A stretch of 6,884 bases of DNA, from positions 1-6,884 of the forward strand of contig JABDJZ010000543.1 of NCBI GenBank assembly GCA_013003255.1, given 5' to 3'. The notes under the pieces are model-generated. The model made no database searches. It had not been told where the DNA came from and worked only from the letters and a program-made list of their open reading frames with translations. Made by a program: the position numbers and the translations under genes. Each line of letters starts with the position of its first letter. The first letter of the stretch is position 1. Below are positions 6,341 to 6,884 of this stretch, piece after piece. Origin of the DNA: Rhodothermales bacterium (GTDB lineage Bacteria > Bacteroidota > Rhodothermia > Rhodothermales > UBA10348).

Positions 6341-6392
6341 TCCGGCGCTTTGCGTCTGGTGGCGTGTCGCCCGGTTCGCGTTCCTCCTGTCG

Positions 6393-6398
6393 TATACT
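6393..6398 (+). promoter_or_regulatory. -10-like box directly before the plus-strand gene
   Basis: TATACT matches TATAAT at five of six positions and ends five bases before the ATG at 6404. Transcription from it would start at or within a base or two of the ATG, giving a leaderless message, which agrees with the absence of a ribosome binding site. No convincing -35 is found at normal spacing, so this is a tentative call. Confidence 0.35.
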
Positions 6399-6403
6399 GA
6401 GCA

Positions 6404-6799
6404 ATGCCCGATTCGAAGTCTGCCGATACCGTCCGCAACGCCATCGCGGAGATTGACCGCTGGACCGCGGCAATCGAGGCGCGCGCCGCGCGTCGCATCC
6501 GCAGGTCTCAACTGCTGGACATTCAACAGGATTGTCTGGCCAAGCTTGCCGCGCTGCGATTCGCAGCGCCCCACGGATCAGACTTCCGGCTCTTGATGAG
6601 CAACATCGCACTCGTGGCAACCCGTGAGAGCAGAGACTCCGTGCTTGAGCAGTGGTTGGCCGCGTTCCGGAATTTCCTGACCAAGCAGTTGCGCGCCCGC
6701 GACCCATTCAACTGGAAAGGGGAGAGCCGCGTGCAACTCTATGGACTGGAGATGGCGCTGCCCAAGAGGGACTGGCCGTTCGGGTTCGTGGATAAGTAG
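6404..6799 (+). CDS. Hypothetical 131-residue charged protein
   Basis: I do not recognise a family. The ATG at 6404 is the earliest possible start because an in-frame TGA sits at 6398-6400; the stop is TAG at 6797-6799. The protein begins MPDSKSADTVRNAIAEIDRW, and its first half is rich in Ala, Arg, Glu and Leu with helix-like spacing (about residues 8-55). A short hydrophobic segment (LLMSNIALVATRES, about 63-76) is too weak for a membrane span. The C-terminal part contains aromatic-rich DPFNWKGESRV, QLYGL and DWPFGFVDK. There is no signal peptide, so a cytoplasmic location is likely. It is transcribed away from the propeller array and need not be linked to it. No Shine-Dalgarno is visible. 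Support for its being real is the full-length open frame, normal composition and a -10-like box just upstream; a shadow frame on the opposite strand (6227-6574) is less plausible. Confidence 0.75.
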   Translation: MPDSKSADTVRNAIAEIDRWTAAIEARAARRIRRSQLLDIQQDCLAKLAALRFAAPHGSDFRLLMSNIALVATRESRDSVLEQWLAAFRNFLTKQLRARDPFNWKGESRVQLYGLEMALPKRDWPFGFVDK

Positions 6800-6801
6800 G
6801 G

Positions 6802-6875
6802 TTGGCCGTTGGCCGTCGCGGTCGCTGGCCGTCGCTGTGGGCCCGATCGCCCTTGGCGCCGCCGCCTCTTGGCCG
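6802..6875. repeat. Short imperfect GC-rich repeats after the plus-strand gene
   Basis: TTGGCCG occurs back to back at 6802-6808 and 6809-6815 and again at 6869-6875. GGCCGTCGC occurs at 6811-6819 and 6827-6835, sixteen bases apart. The stretch begins two bases after the stop of the 131-residue gene and contains no gene that I can support. It could be the start of a longer repeat array beyond the window. Confidence 0.45.
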
Positions 6876-6884
6876 CTCTGGATC

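Noticed and set aside
6227..6574. Minus-strand open frame of 115 codons across the divergent intergenic region
   Set aside because: It overlaps both the likely array promoter and the plus-strand gene, has no plausible start signal, and has shadow-like composition.

Overview
The window is GC-rich and densely coding. The most likely source is a Gram-negative bacterium of the Bacteroidota/Rhodothermota/Gemmatimonadota (FCB) type. This is inferred from three things: four of the five secreted proteins have a signal peptidase I site followed directly by Gln (A-Q, the 'Q-rule' usual in Bacteroidota-like bacteria), most starts lack a good Shine-Dalgarno, and this kind of LVIVD-repeat protein is, from memory, common in those environmental lineages. 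No rRNA, tRNA, CRISPR array, transposase or phage gene is visible.

Positions 1-6272 (minus strand) hold a head-to-tail array of five paralogous genes, transcribed right to left. In order they are the divergent copy (5118-6272), a long copy (3742-5121), two typical copies (2432-3745 and 1022-2347), and a copy cut by the left edge (1-1007). The first three are joined by 4-base ATGA stop/start overlaps. The third and fourth are separated by 84 bases, and the fourth and fifth by 14 bases. This looks like one operon made by repeated tandem duplication. Every product is predicted to be exported (signal peptide, no lipobox, no further membrane segment). Each is built from beta-propeller-type repeats of the LVIVD family: 'D(I/V)IDISDP.NP', 'GGYYVYN.TD..NPELL', 'WPFVFVSGY.DGL.VF...DP.NP', 'GVDVRNADGLIVVSDMTTG'.

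Four of the five paralogues share a fixed set of histidine motifs (DLH, FHN....YKH, YHD.Y..(W/Y/F)H, GHTFTP, HNHEVRWPF). Such a set is more like a metal or cofactor site than a purely structural repeat. The first gene keeps the fold motifs but has lost almost all of these histidines. I cannot assign a biochemical function. The array of near-identical exported propellers with one 'site-less' member is the unusual system here.

Positions 6273-6403 are a divergent intergenic region with a candidate promoter for the array and a -10-like TATACT five bases before the ATG of a plus-strand gene (6404-6799). That gene encodes a 131-residue, charged, probably cytoplasmic protein of unknown function and may be leaderless. 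After it, 6800-6884 holds short imperfect repeats of TTGGCCG/GGCCGTCGC and no recognisable gene.
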